NCBI GenBank assembly: GCA_934281565.1
Contig: CAKQXI010000001.1
Span: 16,714 to 80,713, forward strand
Direction of reading: 5' to 3'
DNA length: 64,000 nucleotides
Origin: an uncultured Prevotella sp.
Lineage (GTDB): Bacteria; Bacteroidota; Bacteroidia; Bacteroidales; Bacteroidaceae
The notes under the pieces were generated by a model, which was not told the DNA's origin, searched no databases, and saw only the letters and a program-made list of their open reading frames with translations. The position numbers and the translations under genes were made by a program. The stretch's first letter is position 1. Each line of letters begins with the position of its first letter. Below are positions 15,371 through 23,953 of this stretch, piece after piece.

Positions 15371-17770
15371 TTATTCAGTCGTGATATTTACAGCACCAAC
15401 GATGTTACGTTGCTTGTCCGTTACTTTCAAGGTAATTGTTCCTGCTTGTTTGGTGCTCTGGACTGTAACCACCAACTTGCCACTGAACAGCTTCATCTGT
15501 GGCTTGGTGAATGGTTCGAGCGATGTAGCATCACCATTGCAAGCTGCTTTGAAAGTTCCTGCGCCAGATACTTCAAATGTCAGTTCATCATCGAGAGTAG
15601 GACACTCATTGCCATCCTTGTCTACCAAAGATACAGTGATATAACTGAGGTCATTGCCATCCGCCTGAATTGTCTTTCGGTCAGCTTCCAACTTCATTGC
15701 CACAGGAGCCGATGCCGTATGAATAGACTTCTCACCTACCTTATTACCTGCCTTATCATAAACAACGACCTTGACTTCGCCAGGCTGATATACAACGTTA
15801 TTCCAACGCAGGCGATAACGGTCTAAGAGAGTTATGTCATTCTTGGTTATCTTGCCTTGGCTCTTACCGTTTACGAAAAGCTCTGCCGTAGGATAGTCGG
15901 TATAGCAATAAACAGGGGTAACCTGTCCTTCACGACCCTCCCAGTTCCAATGAGGCAAAAGATGAATGGTATGTTCTTTCTTGTTCCATACACTGCGATA
16001 CAAATAGAAACGGTCCTTAGGAATACCAGCCAAATCGACAGCACCAAAGTAACTGCTTCTTGATGGCCAATATGAATAGTAAGGTGTAGGTTCGCCCAAG
16101 TAGTCGATACCCGTCCAGATAAACTGTCCGATAGTCCAAGGACGATCGTCTTGCATCTTGAAGTCTACATCAGGGATATTGCTCCAGCCACAGTACTCTA
16201 CATCATAGCTGGAACTCTGACCGTCTGGATAGGTTTTCATAGGTCCCATCTCCACAGGGAACTTATATACTCCACGGCTGCTCACGGTAGAAGTTGTCTC
16301 CGAGCCCAAGAGGAAACCTTGCTTGAGTTTTGGGAACAATGGGTCATAGAGATGAGTGCGATAATTGAAACCCGGAACATCCATGGCATCATAGAAACCA
16401 CACTTCTGGCATCCCTCTGGTTGGTCACCACCACAGGTAACCGTGCGAGTAGGGTCTAATGAATGGCAGAACTCCGTCATCTTCTTCGCACGTTCAGCTC
16501 CTTCTTTCTTCCATTGTTCAGGAATTTCATTACCGATGCTCCACATCACGATGGAAGGATGATTGCGATGACCAAGTATCAAATTGGTAAGATCCTTGCG
16601 CCACCAATCGTCATAAAATCTGCCATAACCATTCTTCACCTTTGGCTCTTTCCATCCATCAAAGCTCTCTGCCATCACCATCATACCCAAAGAGTCACAC
16701 ACATCCATCTGCATCTGGGAAGGCATATTGTGAGAGGTACGGATGGCATTGACACCCATATCTTTCATCAACTTTATCTGGCGGATAATCGCTGCTTTAT
16801 TGACCGCAGCACCAAGAGGACCTAAATCATGATGCAGACAAACACCATTAAACTTCATGGATACGCCATTGAGTTGGAAACCATGCTCCTTTGTTATGGA
16901 GATTGTACGAATACCCACCTTTTGGGTCGTCTTGTCTATTAACTTCTTACCTTTATATAAATAAGTCTGTAGAAGATAAAGATGGGGAGCATCTACCGAC
17001 CATAACAGAGGATTATTGATGGAGAATGTTACTTGTGCGTTTCCACCATTGCCAAGCAAAGAAGTCTTGGAAGCAACAATCTGTCCGTCCTTATCGCTCA
17101 ATAGGTATTTTACAAGAAAGCCCTTGGTTGTAGCCAATCCATCAATTTTCGTATTGATGCTTACCTCTGCCTTGTTTGACGAAGCACATAAAGTTCGGAA
17201 GAATGTACCCCAAGGATTGATATGCTCCTTAGCTGTAAAGATGACACTCACGGGACGGAACAAGCCAGCACCAGGATACCATCGGCTACTTTCTTCCAAG
17301 TTCTGAAGTTTCACCAAGACCTCGTTCTCTCCTACCTTTACATACGGAGAAATATCCAAGCGAAAGGCATTGTAACCATAAGCCCATCTGCCTGCTTCCT
17401 TGCCATTGATATAAACCACAGGTTCGGACATGGCTCCATCAAAATAGATTTCTGCTTGCTTATACCCTTTAGGCATCTTAAAGGAAGTTTTATACTCACC
17501 CTTGCCTATCCACGGCAGACCACCAGAGCGACCTGTATGTTCCATCGGTTTTGTCTGCCCATCCTGCTCAATAGCAAGATATTGAATATCCCACTTTTTA
17601 TCAAATGGACCTGCAATAGCCCAATCATGGGGCACTGCAACCTTAGACCACGAAATGCCATCATGAGAAAATTCCCACAATGGCAAGTTTACTTCCTTTC
17701 GCTCTTGCGCCAAGCACACGGAAGATAGTGCCAGCGCAAAAGCCATCGCTGTATTTCTATAACTAACCAT
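15371..17770 (-). CDS. GH2 family beta-galactosidase
   Basis: 799 residues with a signal peptide (MVSYRNTAMAFALALSSVCLAQ), so exported. The order is the GH2 sugar-binding jelly roll (about 25-190), the immunoglobulin-like domain (to about 295), the TIM barrel, and C-terminal DUF4982-like and Ig-like domains (KMEL-type VAMKLEADRKTIQADGNDL). The acid/base is Glu415 in WSIGNEIPEQ and the nucleophile is Glu491 in GSETTSTVSS, both intact. GH2 enzymes of this build remove terminal beta-galactose. Its operon partner GH53 cuts beta-1,4-galactan, so the likely role is trimming galacto-oligosaccharides in the periplasm. Confidence 0.92.
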   Translation of the reverse strand: MVSYRNTAMAFALALSSVCLAQERKEVNLPLWEFSHDGISWSKVAVPHDWAIAGPFDKKWDIQYLAIEQDGQTKPMEHTGRSGGLPWIGKGEYKTSFKMPKGYKQAEIYFDGAMSEPVVYINGKEAGRWAYGYNAFRLDISPYVKVGENEVLVKLQNLEESSRWYPGAGLFRPVSVIFTAKEHINPWGTFFRTLCASSNKAEVSINTKIDGLATTKGFLVKYLLSDKDGQIVASKTSLLGNGGNAQVTFSINNPLLWSVDAPHLYLLQTYLYKGKKLIDKTTQKVGIRTISITKEHGFQLNGVSMKFNGVCLHHDLGPLGAAVNKAAIIRQIKLMKDMGVNAIRTSHNMPSQMQMDVCDSLGMMVMAESFDGWKEPKVKNGYGRFYDDWWRKDLTNLILGHRNHPSIVMWSIGNEIPEQWKKEGAERAKKMTEFCHSLDPTRTVTCGGDQPEGCQKCGFYDAMDVPGFNYRTHLYDPLFPKLKQGFLLGSETTSTVSSRGVYKFPVEMGPMKTYPDGQSSSYDVEYCGWSNIPDVDFKMQDDRPWTIGQFIWTGIDYLGEPTPYYSYWPSRSSYFGAVDLAGIPKDRFYLYRSVWNKKEHTIHLLPHWNWEGREGQVTPVYCYTDYPTAELFVNGKSQGKITKNDITLLDRYRLRWNNVVYQPGEVKVVVYDKAGNKVGEKSIHTASAPVAMKLEADRKTIQADGNDLSYITVSLVDKDGNECPTLDDELTFEVSGAGTFKAACNGDATSLEPFTKPQMKLFSGKLVVTVQSTKQAGTITLKVTDKQRNIVGAVNITTE

Positions 17771-17800
17771 ACTTTATCTTTTAGTTTATTATTCTTTTAA

Positions 17801-18895
17801 TTATTTGAAAGCATCCAATGACGACATGGGGCGTCCATCGTTATCAAAAGCTCCCTTGTCGTAACTATTCCAATTATTGTTACATTCAGGCTCCCAATAG
17901 AATACGCCCTCACAAGTAGAAATCTCCTTGCAACCATTGACCATCTTCTTCAGGAATGGAGCTGCATTGTTTGAATTCCAAACCATGCCAATCTCGGAAA
18001 TCATGACATCGCAACCATACTTGCCCGAAAGAACCTTTATGTTATTCAAGCAATCATCAGAGACTTGTTCCCAAGTTTGATTTTCAATCCAGTCTGGATA
18101 AAGAGACATACCTATGACATCCCATTTTCCACCATTCGCTTTCAAACCATCAAACAACCAAGTGTATTGTTGCAAGTTATTGCCCTTATCCAGATGTACG
18201 ATAACCTTTGCCTCTGGATACACTGCCTTTACCGCAGCATAGCCAGCAGAGACATAAGCGGCAAAGTTAGCCATGTTCTTAGAAGCACGCCCAGTCAGGG
18301 CATCATTGTTGTCATTCCAAAGCATACCATCGGTCGTTTCATTGCCTACTTGTACCCATTCTACATTGATGTTTTTTTCTTTCAAAGCAGTTAGCACATC
18401 CTTGGTATGCTTGGCAATGGCTGCTTTCATTTCTTCAAAGTCATAGTTTTTCCATGCAGAAGGAACCGTCTGCTTACTCGGATCAGCCCAAGTATCAGAA
18501 TAATGGAAATCTATCATCAATCTCATACCCAACTGTTGTGCTCGCATGGCTTTAGCTACAACATCATCCTTACCGTTCCAACCATCCTTGGGATTTACCC
18601 AAACACGAAGACGGATGGAGTTCATGCCAAGAGTATGGAGAAGATACATACACTCTTGTTGCTTGCCACTGGCATCATAAAACTTGCTGCCACTTTTCTC
18701 CATTTCAGTAAGCCAACTGACATCAGCACCTTTGGCAAAGTCTGTCCTTTTCAAGGTATTATCAGGTTTCTCACTTGGCTCATTCTCTGGCAAAGAGTTA
18801 CTGCCACCATTACTACTACTGCTGCAACCTGCTCCCGTAACGGAGAACAAGAGTGCAGATACCACCAAAACTACTTTTCCTAATATATGTCTCAT
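17801..18895 (-). CDS. GH53 endo-beta-1,4-galactanase lipoprotein
   Basis: 364 residues. A lipoprotein signal ends at SVTGAGC (Cys24), followed by a Ser/Asn/Gly-rich spacer, which fits a surface-anchored enzyme. The GH53 barrel begins at DFAKGADVSWLTEMEKSG and shows NSIRLRVWVNPKDGWN, MIDFHYSDTWADPSKQ, the acid/base Glu186 in VQVGNETTDGM and the nucleophile Glu301 in ISEIGMVWN. These enzymes cut beta-1,4-galactan side chains of pectin. It is the first gene of a minus-strand operon followed by the GH2 enzyme and the right membrane/propeller cassette. No SusC/SusD transporter pair is present in the window. Confidence 0.95.
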   Translation of the reverse strand: MRHILGKVVLVVSALLFSVTGAGCSSSSNGGSNSLPENEPSEKPDNTLKRTDFAKGADVSWLTEMEKSGSKFYDASGKQQECMYLLHTLGMNSIRLRVWVNPKDGWNGKDDVVAKAMRAQQLGMRLMIDFHYSDTWADPSKQTVPSAWKNYDFEEMKAAIAKHTKDVLTALKEKNINVEWVQVGNETTDGMLWNDNNDALTGRASKNMANFAAYVSAGYAAVKAVYPEAKVIVHLDKGNNLQQYTWLFDGLKANGGKWDVIGMSLYPDWIENQTWEQVSDDCLNNIKVLSGKYGCDVMISEIGMVWNSNNAAPFLKKMVNGCKEISTCEGVFYWEPECNNNWNSYDKGAFDNDGRPMSSLDAFK

Positions 18896-18985
18896 ATCTT
18901 TTGATTTTCCACTTTTAAGTGTAAACGGTATTTTTTGAGTTTTATTTTATCTACAACACCATAAAAGTCTAAAATCAATAAAAAT

Positions 18986-19016
18986 AAAGCCGAAACCCTA
19001 TAAGAGTTTCGGCTTT
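18986..19016 (-). terminator. Terminator of tRNA-Phe
   Basis: AAAGCCGAAAC (18986-18996) and GTTTCGGCTTT (19006-19016) form an 11-bp perfect stem just downstream of the minus-strand tRNA. On the minus strand it is followed by a T-rich run. Confidence 0.85.
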
Positions 19017-19022
19017 TAACAG

Positions 19023-19095
19023 TGGTACCACCAGGAATCGAACCGGGGACACAAGGATTTTCAGTCCTTTGCTCTACCAACTGAGCTATGGCACC
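19023..19095 (-). tRNA. tRNA-Phe (anticodon GAA)
   Basis: 73 bases. The acceptor arms GGTGCCA and TGGTACC pair, the D arm is AGCTCAGTTGGTAGAGC, the anticodon loop CTGAAAA gives GAA, and the T arm contains GGTTCGATTCC. The 3' CCA is not encoded. Confidence 0.97.
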
Positions 19096-19126
19096 ATTCG
19101 CAAACGATATTTCGTATTTGCGGGTG

Positions 19127-19158
19127 CAAAGGTAGTTGTTTTATTTCATATTTGCAAA
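19127..19158 (-). promoter_or_regulatory. Promoter of tRNA-Phe
   Basis: On the minus strand TTTG (plus 19155-19158), a 20-base spacer and TACCTTTG (plus 19127-19134) lie 31 bases upstream of the tRNA. This is a consensus Bacteroidetes promoter. Confidence 0.8.
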
Positions 19159-19206
19159 TTTTTAGGCGTTTTTCTTTCTAAAAAAGATAAAAAAAAGCAT
19201 TTTTAT

Positions 19207-19237
19207 TTTGTTTTATCTGCAATTTACTGTATCTTTG
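19207..19237 (+). promoter_or_regulatory. Promoter of tRNA-Pro
   Basis: TTTG at 19207-19210, a 19-base spacer and TATCTTTG at 19230-19237, ending 10 bases before the tRNA, so the primary transcript has almost no leader. Confidence 0.8.
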
Positions 19238-19247
19238 CAACGCAAAA

Positions 19248-19320
19248 CGGGATTTAGCGCAGTTGGTAGCGCACTACGTTCGGGACGTAGGGGTCGGGCG
19301 TTCGAGTCGCCTAATCCCGA
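19248..19320 (+). tRNA. tRNA-Pro (anticodon CGG)
   Basis: 73 bases. CGGGATT pairs with AATCCCG; the first base is the C1 typical of bacterial tRNA-Pro. The anticodon stem CTACG/CGTAG holds loop TTCGGGA with anticodon CGG. The T loop is GTTCGAGTC. The 3' CCA is not encoded. Confidence 0.96.
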
Positions 19321-19343
19321 CTATTTTGCCCAAATAAGTGAGT

Positions 19344-19378
19344 GGGGGCATTATTTCTTTGGAGATTTGCCCCCTTTT
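19344..19378 (+). terminator. Terminator after tRNA-Pro
   Basis: GGGGGCA (19344-19350) and TGCCCCC (19368-19374) followed by TTTTT form a Rho-independent terminator. It lies directly upstream of the ComEA-like gene, which supports the later start of that gene at 19405. Confidence 0.85.
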
Positions 19379-19404
19379 TATTGAACTTAAAAGCGAGAAC
19401 TATT

Positions 19405-20328
19405 ATGCTTAAAGATTTCTTTTATCTACAACGTAACGATCGCCAAGCGATCATCGTTATCATTTCCATTATCATATTGGCAATGACACTTGTCATAGTC
19501 ATCGGCAATAGCTATCAAGAGCCAGAACAAAACGCTGCTTTGCATAGCGACACTACCCATGTTAGAAAAAGAGGAACAAAAGAACGCCCTATATATTATA
19601 AGGTGGACGAAACCATCCATGAGCTGTTTCCTTTCGATCCCAACACTGCAGATAGTACCCAACTTCTAAAGTTAGGGTTAAGTCCATGGCAAGTAAGAAA
19701 CATTTATCATTATCGAGCAAAAGGAGGTATCTATCGTAATCCCAAAGATTTTGCTCGCCTCTTTGGATTAACTAAGAAACAATTTGAGACCTTGGAACCC
19801 TATATACAAATCTCAGACGACTATAAGCCTGCCTCTGATTTCTACGGCAATGAATATCACCAAGAAAAACATTCTGAATACGCCCAAAAAGAGACGGAAC
19901 AAGAGAAACCAGTATACAACTATCCCCACAAGCTGAAACTTGGACAACATATCGCTATCAATTCTGCCGACACTACTGAACTACAACGGATACCCGGAAT
20001 TGGCAAAAGTTACGCCAAAGCTATTACTCGATACCGAGAGGAATTAGGTGGCTTCGCATCTGCGCAACAACTACTGGAGATAGAGGGCATACCAGAAAGT
20101 GCCCTGCAATTTATCACTGTTGATGCAAACGTCATTAAGAAGATGGACATCAACCATCTTTCCCTTAACCAGCTCCGTCACCATCCTTACATCAACTTCT
20201 ATCAAGCAAAAGCTATCTGTGATTATCGCAGGCTTAGAGGACCTCTCAAAAGTTTACAGGAATTAAAATTATTGAAAGACTTCCCTCCTGCAGAAATAGA
20301 AAGACTGCAACCTTACATTAGTTTCTAA
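19405..20328 (+). CDS. ComEA-like helix-hairpin-helix protein
   Basis: 307 residues from the ATG at 19405. An earlier in-frame start would lie inside the tRNA terminator and is rejected. One N-terminal membrane segment (AIIVIISIIILAMTLVIVIG) is followed by a charged linker and two or three helix-hairpin-helix modules: FDPNTADSTQLLKLGLSPWQ, INSADTTELQRIPGIGKSYAKAI and INHLSLNQLRHHPYINFYQA. HhH modules bind DNA backbone, and ComEA anchors incoming DNA at the outer face of the inner membrane in transformable bacteria. No other competence gene is adjacent. The Bacteroidetes homologues are often just called helix-hairpin-helix proteins. Confidence 0.8.
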   Translation: MLKDFFYLQRNDRQAIIVIISIIILAMTLVIVIGNSYQEPEQNAALHSDTTHVRKRGTKERPIYYKVDETIHELFPFDPNTADSTQLLKLGLSPWQVRNIYHYRAKGGIYRNPKDFARLFGLTKKQFETLEPYIQISDDYKPASDFYGNEYHQEKHSEYAQKETEQEKPVYNYPHKLKLGQHIAINSADTTELQRIPGIGKSYAKAITRYREELGGFASAQQLLEIEGIPESALQFITVDANVIKKMDINHLSLNQLRHHPYINFYQAKAICDYRRLRGPLKSLQELKLLKDFPPAEIERLQPYISF

Positions 20329-20361
20329 GTAAGATTGCAGCCTACAATCGTTATTTATAGT

Positions 20362-21717
20362 TTACAAAATGCCAAACTGGTGCAAGAAGATTGCGAAGAT
20401 ACACAACGGACAGACGAAACGTATCATGAACAAGAAAACTCCAAACAGTCTTCCTTTCAATGTCCCCCAATTGGTAAACTCATCTTTCACTATTTTCTTA
20501 GGTACATACCATCCCAAGAAAATACAGGTGAGGAATGAACCCAACGGCATCAAGAATTGTGATGTCAGGTAATTGCAACAATCCAAAAACGACATATCAA
20601 AGAATATCAACTGCGGAACTGCACCACATGAAAGGGCACAGAATATGCCAATCACACAACAAGCTATCGTCTCAATCCAAGCACCTTTCTTACGACTTAT
20701 CTTCATTTCCTCATAGAAGAATGCAGTACCAATCTCGTGCATGGATATGGTAGAAGTCAATGCCGCCAACACCAAAAGAGCATAAAACAAGACAGATATG
20801 ACATAGCCCACTGCTGGTATACTGGTAAACGCTTCGTTAAAAACATTTGGCAAAGTGATAAATATCAATGAGGGACCACTGTCTGGATTAACCCCTACAG
20901 AAAATGCCGCAGGGAATATCATCAAGCCTGCCAAAACCGCTATCACGGTATCAATAACAACGATTTGAACCGAAGACTTCAAAAGATTAGTCTGCCTACT
21001 AAAATAAGAGGCATACGTACAAAGACATGCCGTGCCAAGGCTGAGAGAGAAAAATGCTTGCCCCAAGGCTTCCAACATAACATTCTCATTCACCTTTGTG
21101 AAATCAGGCTTTAGCAAGAACTCCACTCCCTTAATCGCATTAGGCAAAGAGCAAGCCGCAATCACTATCACAACCAACAATACGAAAAGCAATGGCATTA
21201 ACACCTTGGAAGCTTTCTCGATACCATTGCGAACTCCCCTGACGACAACCATGTGGGTTATCAAGATGAAAGCTACTGTCCACAAAGTTGGCTTTATAGC
21301 ATCCGAGGAGAATGTCTGGAAATATTCTTTCACGAAACTTGGATTACCGTTTATCTGACCGGCAATGCTTGCAAAGAGATATTGCAAGCACCAACCTGCG
21401 ACCACTGCATAGAAGCCCAAGATTATCATGGAAGTGAAGACACCCATATATCCTATAAATCCCCAAGGCTTACCATTGGAAAGATTGGTATAAGAACGAG
21501 CGGCATTAGCTGCCGAATGACGACCAATGATAAACTCACCCATCATACCCGGAATGCCCAACAAAACGATACAAACCAAGTATATAAGAATGAAAGCTGC
21601 TCCTCCATTCTGACCTGCCATATAAGGGAAACGCCAAATATTGCCCAACCCTACCGCTGAACCAGCAGTTGCTAAGATGACACCGAGCTTACTTCCAAAG
21701 TTTCCTCTATTTTCCAT
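20362..21717 (-). CDS. Sodium-dependent transporter, neurotransmitter:sodium symporter family (copy A)
   Basis: 451 residues with about eleven membrane helices. The N-terminus NFGSKLGVILATAGSAVGLGNIWRFPY, read in parts, is the NSS helix 1 signature with the unwound GSAVGLGN sodium/substrate site. Bacterial members (LeuT, MhsT, TnaT) import amino acids with Na+. The second copy lies 7 bases upstream in the same direction and has near-identical blocks (LKPDFTKVNENV versus LKPDFGKFDRGV, FPAAFSVGVNPDSGPSLIFITLP). It is probably the second gene of a two-gene operon. The amino acid carried is not evident. Confidence 0.93.
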   Translation of the reverse strand: MENRGNFGSKLGVILATAGSAVGLGNIWRFPYMAGQNGGAAFILIYLVCIVLLGIPGMMGEFIIGRHSAANAARSYTNLSNGKPWGFIGYMGVFTSMIILGFYAVVAGWCLQYLFASIAGQINGNPSFVKEYFQTFSSDAIKPTLWTVAFILITHMVVVRGVRNGIEKASKVLMPLLFVLLVVIVIAACSLPNAIKGVEFLLKPDFTKVNENVMLEALGQAFFSLSLGTACLCTYASYFSRQTNLLKSSVQIVVIDTVIAVLAGLMIFPAAFSVGVNPDSGPSLIFITLPNVFNEAFTSIPAVGYVISVLFYALLVLAALTSTISMHEIGTAFFYEEMKISRKKGAWIETIACCVIGIFCALSCGAVPQLIFFDMSFLDCCNYLTSQFLMPLGSFLTCIFLGWYVPKKIVKDEFTNWGTLKGRLFGVFLFMIRFVCPLCIFAIFLHQFGIL

Positions 21718-21724
21718 GTTTCTT

Positions 21725-23098
21725 TTATATTATACCATCCAACAAACCCAACTGATTCAAGAAAACTAACAAGATCAATATAGGACATACAAAACGAACC
21801 AAAAAGAGATATGTACCAAAAAGACTACCTCGTAGAGTTCCCCAGTTAGTAAACTCATCACGTACTAATTTCTTTGGTATATACCAACCTATGAACAAAC
21901 AAGTCAAGAAACCTGCGATAGGCAAGAATATCTGACCTGTAATAAAGTCAAACCAGTCGAACAAACTCTTACCACAGAAAGTCAACGCATCGGTTGCCCC
22001 CAATGACAGTGAACAAAAAGCACCGATAATCGCACAAGAAACCGTAACGATACCAGCTCCTTTCTTGCGATTTATCTTTAATTCTTCATAGAAGAACGAT
22101 GTGTTTACCTCATGAAGGGACATTAAAGAAGTAAGTGCCGCCAAAGAGAGCAACACATAAAACAACAATGAGATAACCCATCCCAATACAGGAAGTGAAG
22201 AAAAGGCTTCATTAAATACATTGGGGAGAGTGATAAAAATCAAAGATGGACCACTATCTGGTGACACACCTACTGAGAACGCAGCAGGGAATATCATCAA
22301 ACCAGCCAAGACTGCCACCAACGAATCAATGACTGAAATCTGCAACGCAGACTTGAAAAGATTAGTCTGGCGACTGAAATATGATGCATACGTACAAATG
22401 CAGCCCATTCCTATACTCAAAGAATAAAACGACTGCCCCAGTGCACCCAAGAATACACCTCTATCAAACTTACCAAAATCTGGCTTTAACAAAAACTCTA
22501 TGCCCTTGCCAGCATCTGGCAACAAACAAGAAGCAACAACAATGACAAGGAGCAAGATAAACAATGTTGGCATCATGATCTTAGAAGCTTTTTCGATACC
22601 GCCCCTTACACCATGAATGATTACAAAATGGCAAATCAAGAAAATCGCAATCGTCCACATGACTGGACGAACAGGATCGGTAGAAAATGTCTTGAAATAG
22701 TTAGTTACGAAAGTAGGATCACCATGCAACTCTCCCATGATGGAAGCATAGACATATTGCAAGCACCATCCTGAGACTACTGCATAATAGCCTGTAATCA
22801 AGAAGCCTGTGAGCACTTCCAAATAACCTACCCATTTCCAAGGCTTACCATTGGATAACTTTGTATAAGCACGAGCCGTATTGGAAGCTCCATGCCGACC
22901 GATGATAAACTCAGAGATCATACAAGGTATACCCAACAATAGGACACATCCGATATAGACTAAAATAAAGGCTGCGCCACCATTCTGACCAGCCATATAA
23001 GGAAAGCGCCACACATTGCCCAAACCTACGGCACCACCCGCAGTAGCAAGAATTAAACCTATCTTGCTGCCAAAACTTCCTCTATCTAATTCTGCCAT
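21725..23098 (-). CDS. Sodium-dependent transporter, neurotransmitter:sodium symporter family (copy B)
   Basis: 457 residues, eleven predicted membrane segments, and the same NSS signature at the N-terminus (GSKIGLILATAGGAVGLGNV). Compared with copy A the helix 1 site reads GGAVGLGN instead of GSAVGLGN, a difference next to the substrate pocket that may change substrate choice. The tandem arrangement and high similarity point to a local duplication. A minus-strand -7 box (TAATTTTG, plus 23126-23133) precedes it, so this gene is probably first in the operon. Confidence 0.93.
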   Translation of the reverse strand: MAELDRGSFGSKIGLILATAGGAVGLGNVWRFPYMAGQNGGAAFILVYIGCVLLLGIPCMISEFIIGRHGASNTARAYTKLSNGKPWKWVGYLEVLTGFLITGYYAVVSGWCLQYVYASIMGELHGDPTFVTNYFKTFSTDPVRPVMWTIAIFLICHFVIIHGVRGGIEKASKIMMPTLFILLLVIVVASCLLPDAGKGIEFLLKPDFGKFDRGVFLGALGQSFYSLSIGMGCICTYASYFSRQTNLFKSALQISVIDSLVAVLAGLMIFPAAFSVGVSPDSGPSLIFITLPNVFNEAFSSLPVLGWVISLLFYVLLSLAALTSLMSLHEVNTSFFYEELKINRKKGAGIVTVSCAIIGAFCSLSLGATDALTFCGKSLFDWFDFITGQIFLPIAGFLTCLFIGWYIPKKLVRDEFTNWGTLRGSLFGTYLFLVRFVCPILILLVFLNQLGLLDGII

Positions 23099-23200
23099 TT
23101 TTTATACTTTCTTTTTATTCGGCTGCAAAATTATAAAATATTTTGCACTTAATCGTATAAATTGAAAGTAAAAATGCGAAAAATATTAATCTTTTCCTTT

Positions 23201-23701
23201 TTATTGATATTCTTGAGGAAGTGTATCACGCCATTTAGAAAATGGATAGTTCAAGAGATGAGAATTATAAAAACGTTTGTCACCTGTCACTTCCATCCCT
23301 ATAAAATTCGGTTTCTCATAATCTTCCGTCTCATTAGCCAATTCTACCTCCGCCATCACTAAACCGTCATTATCACCATAAAACTCATCCACCTCAAAAA
23401 TGTGATGACCACTCTTTACTAAATAACGACACTTATCAATGATACCACCTTGACATAATTGCAATAAATGCTGAGCCTCATCCATTGTAATCTCTTTCTC
23501 AAACTCATAACGTGTCATTCCGCCATTAATCGATTTTCCCTTAATCGTAAGATAAGCTTTTTCGTCTCGAGTACGAACTCGCACCGTGGCACCCTCGGCA
23601 GGAATATATCCCTGTTGGATATGACTACGAGAAAAGGCGGCGCTTTTATATGCGTCGCCCTTCTTCACAAGAAATTTCCTTTCTATTTCTAATCCGCTCA
23701 T
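23201..23701 (-). CDS. CYTH-domain protein (triphosphate tunnel metalloenzyme-like)
   Basis: 166 residues, a single CYTH domain. The N-terminal EIERKFLV is the ExExK signature that binds metal and triphosphate. Later strands VRVRTRDEKAYLTIKGK and YEFEKEITMDEA supply the basic and acidic tunnel residues, and EVDEFYGDNDGLVMAEVEL is the family's second signature. Single-domain bacterial members hydrolyse inorganic tripolyphosphate, and some are class IV adenylyl cyclases; the activity cannot be chosen from sequence. It is the last gene of the run fadD-like, prfB, small membrane protein, CYTH on the minus strand. Confidence 0.9.
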   Translation of the reverse strand: MSGLEIERKFLVKKGDAYKSAAFSRSHIQQGYIPAEGATVRVRTRDEKAYLTIKGKSINGGMTRYEFEKEITMDEAQHLLQLCQGGIIDKCRYLVKSGHHIFEVDEFYGDNDGLVMAEVELANETEDYEKPNFIGMEVTGDKRFYNSHLLNYPFSKWRDTLPQEYQ

Positions 23702-23711
23702 TGTTTTCTTG

Positions 23712-23757
23712 TAGTTAAGGAGTTAAGGGAGTTAAGAAGTTAAGACAACAGTTAAGC
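23712..23757. repeat. Short AGTTAAG repeat tract
   Basis: Five close copies of AGTTAAG(G/A) sit between the small membrane protein gene and the CYTH gene. Similar words form the arms of the inverted repeat at 61517-61616. Confidence 0.55.
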
Positions 23758-23773
23758 TCCCTAAATATTCTAT

Positions 23774-23923
23774 TTATGCAATAGAAGCAGCATAGATGGC
23801 GAAGACGACAGCCAATGCTATCAATATACCAAATATCCACTTAATAACTTTCTCGCCCTTTTCTGCCTGTTTCTTTTCATAAGCAATATGCTTTGCTTTT
23901 CTTAAGTCTTTATTACTACTCAT
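23774..23923 (-). CDS. Small single-pass membrane protein (49 residues)
   Basis: The start at 23923 and the stop at 23774-23776 give MSSNKDLRKAKHIAYEKKQA, then EKGEKVIKWIFGILIALAVV and FAIYAASIA. The N-terminal half is strongly basic and the C-terminal half is a single hydrophobic helix, an arrangement expected for an inner membrane protein with its N-terminus inside. It lies 30 bases downstream of prfB. Similar short proteins are found beside prfB in relatives as far as I recall, but I cannot name a family. Confidence 0.65.
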   Translation of the reverse strand: MSSNKDLRKAKHIAYEKKQAEKGEKVIKWIFGILIALAVVFAIYAASIA

Positions 23924-23953
23924 AGTCGTATATTTTTAGGTTATTATTTATAA

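Noticed and set aside
18892..19090. Minus-strand open frame across the tRNA-Phe region
   Set aside because: The frame reads through the tRNA gene and its terminator and has no independent support.
19342..19404. Extended start of the ComEA-like gene
   Set aside because: The extension overlaps the tRNA-Pro terminator; the ATG at 19405 gives a normal short N-terminus before the membrane helix.
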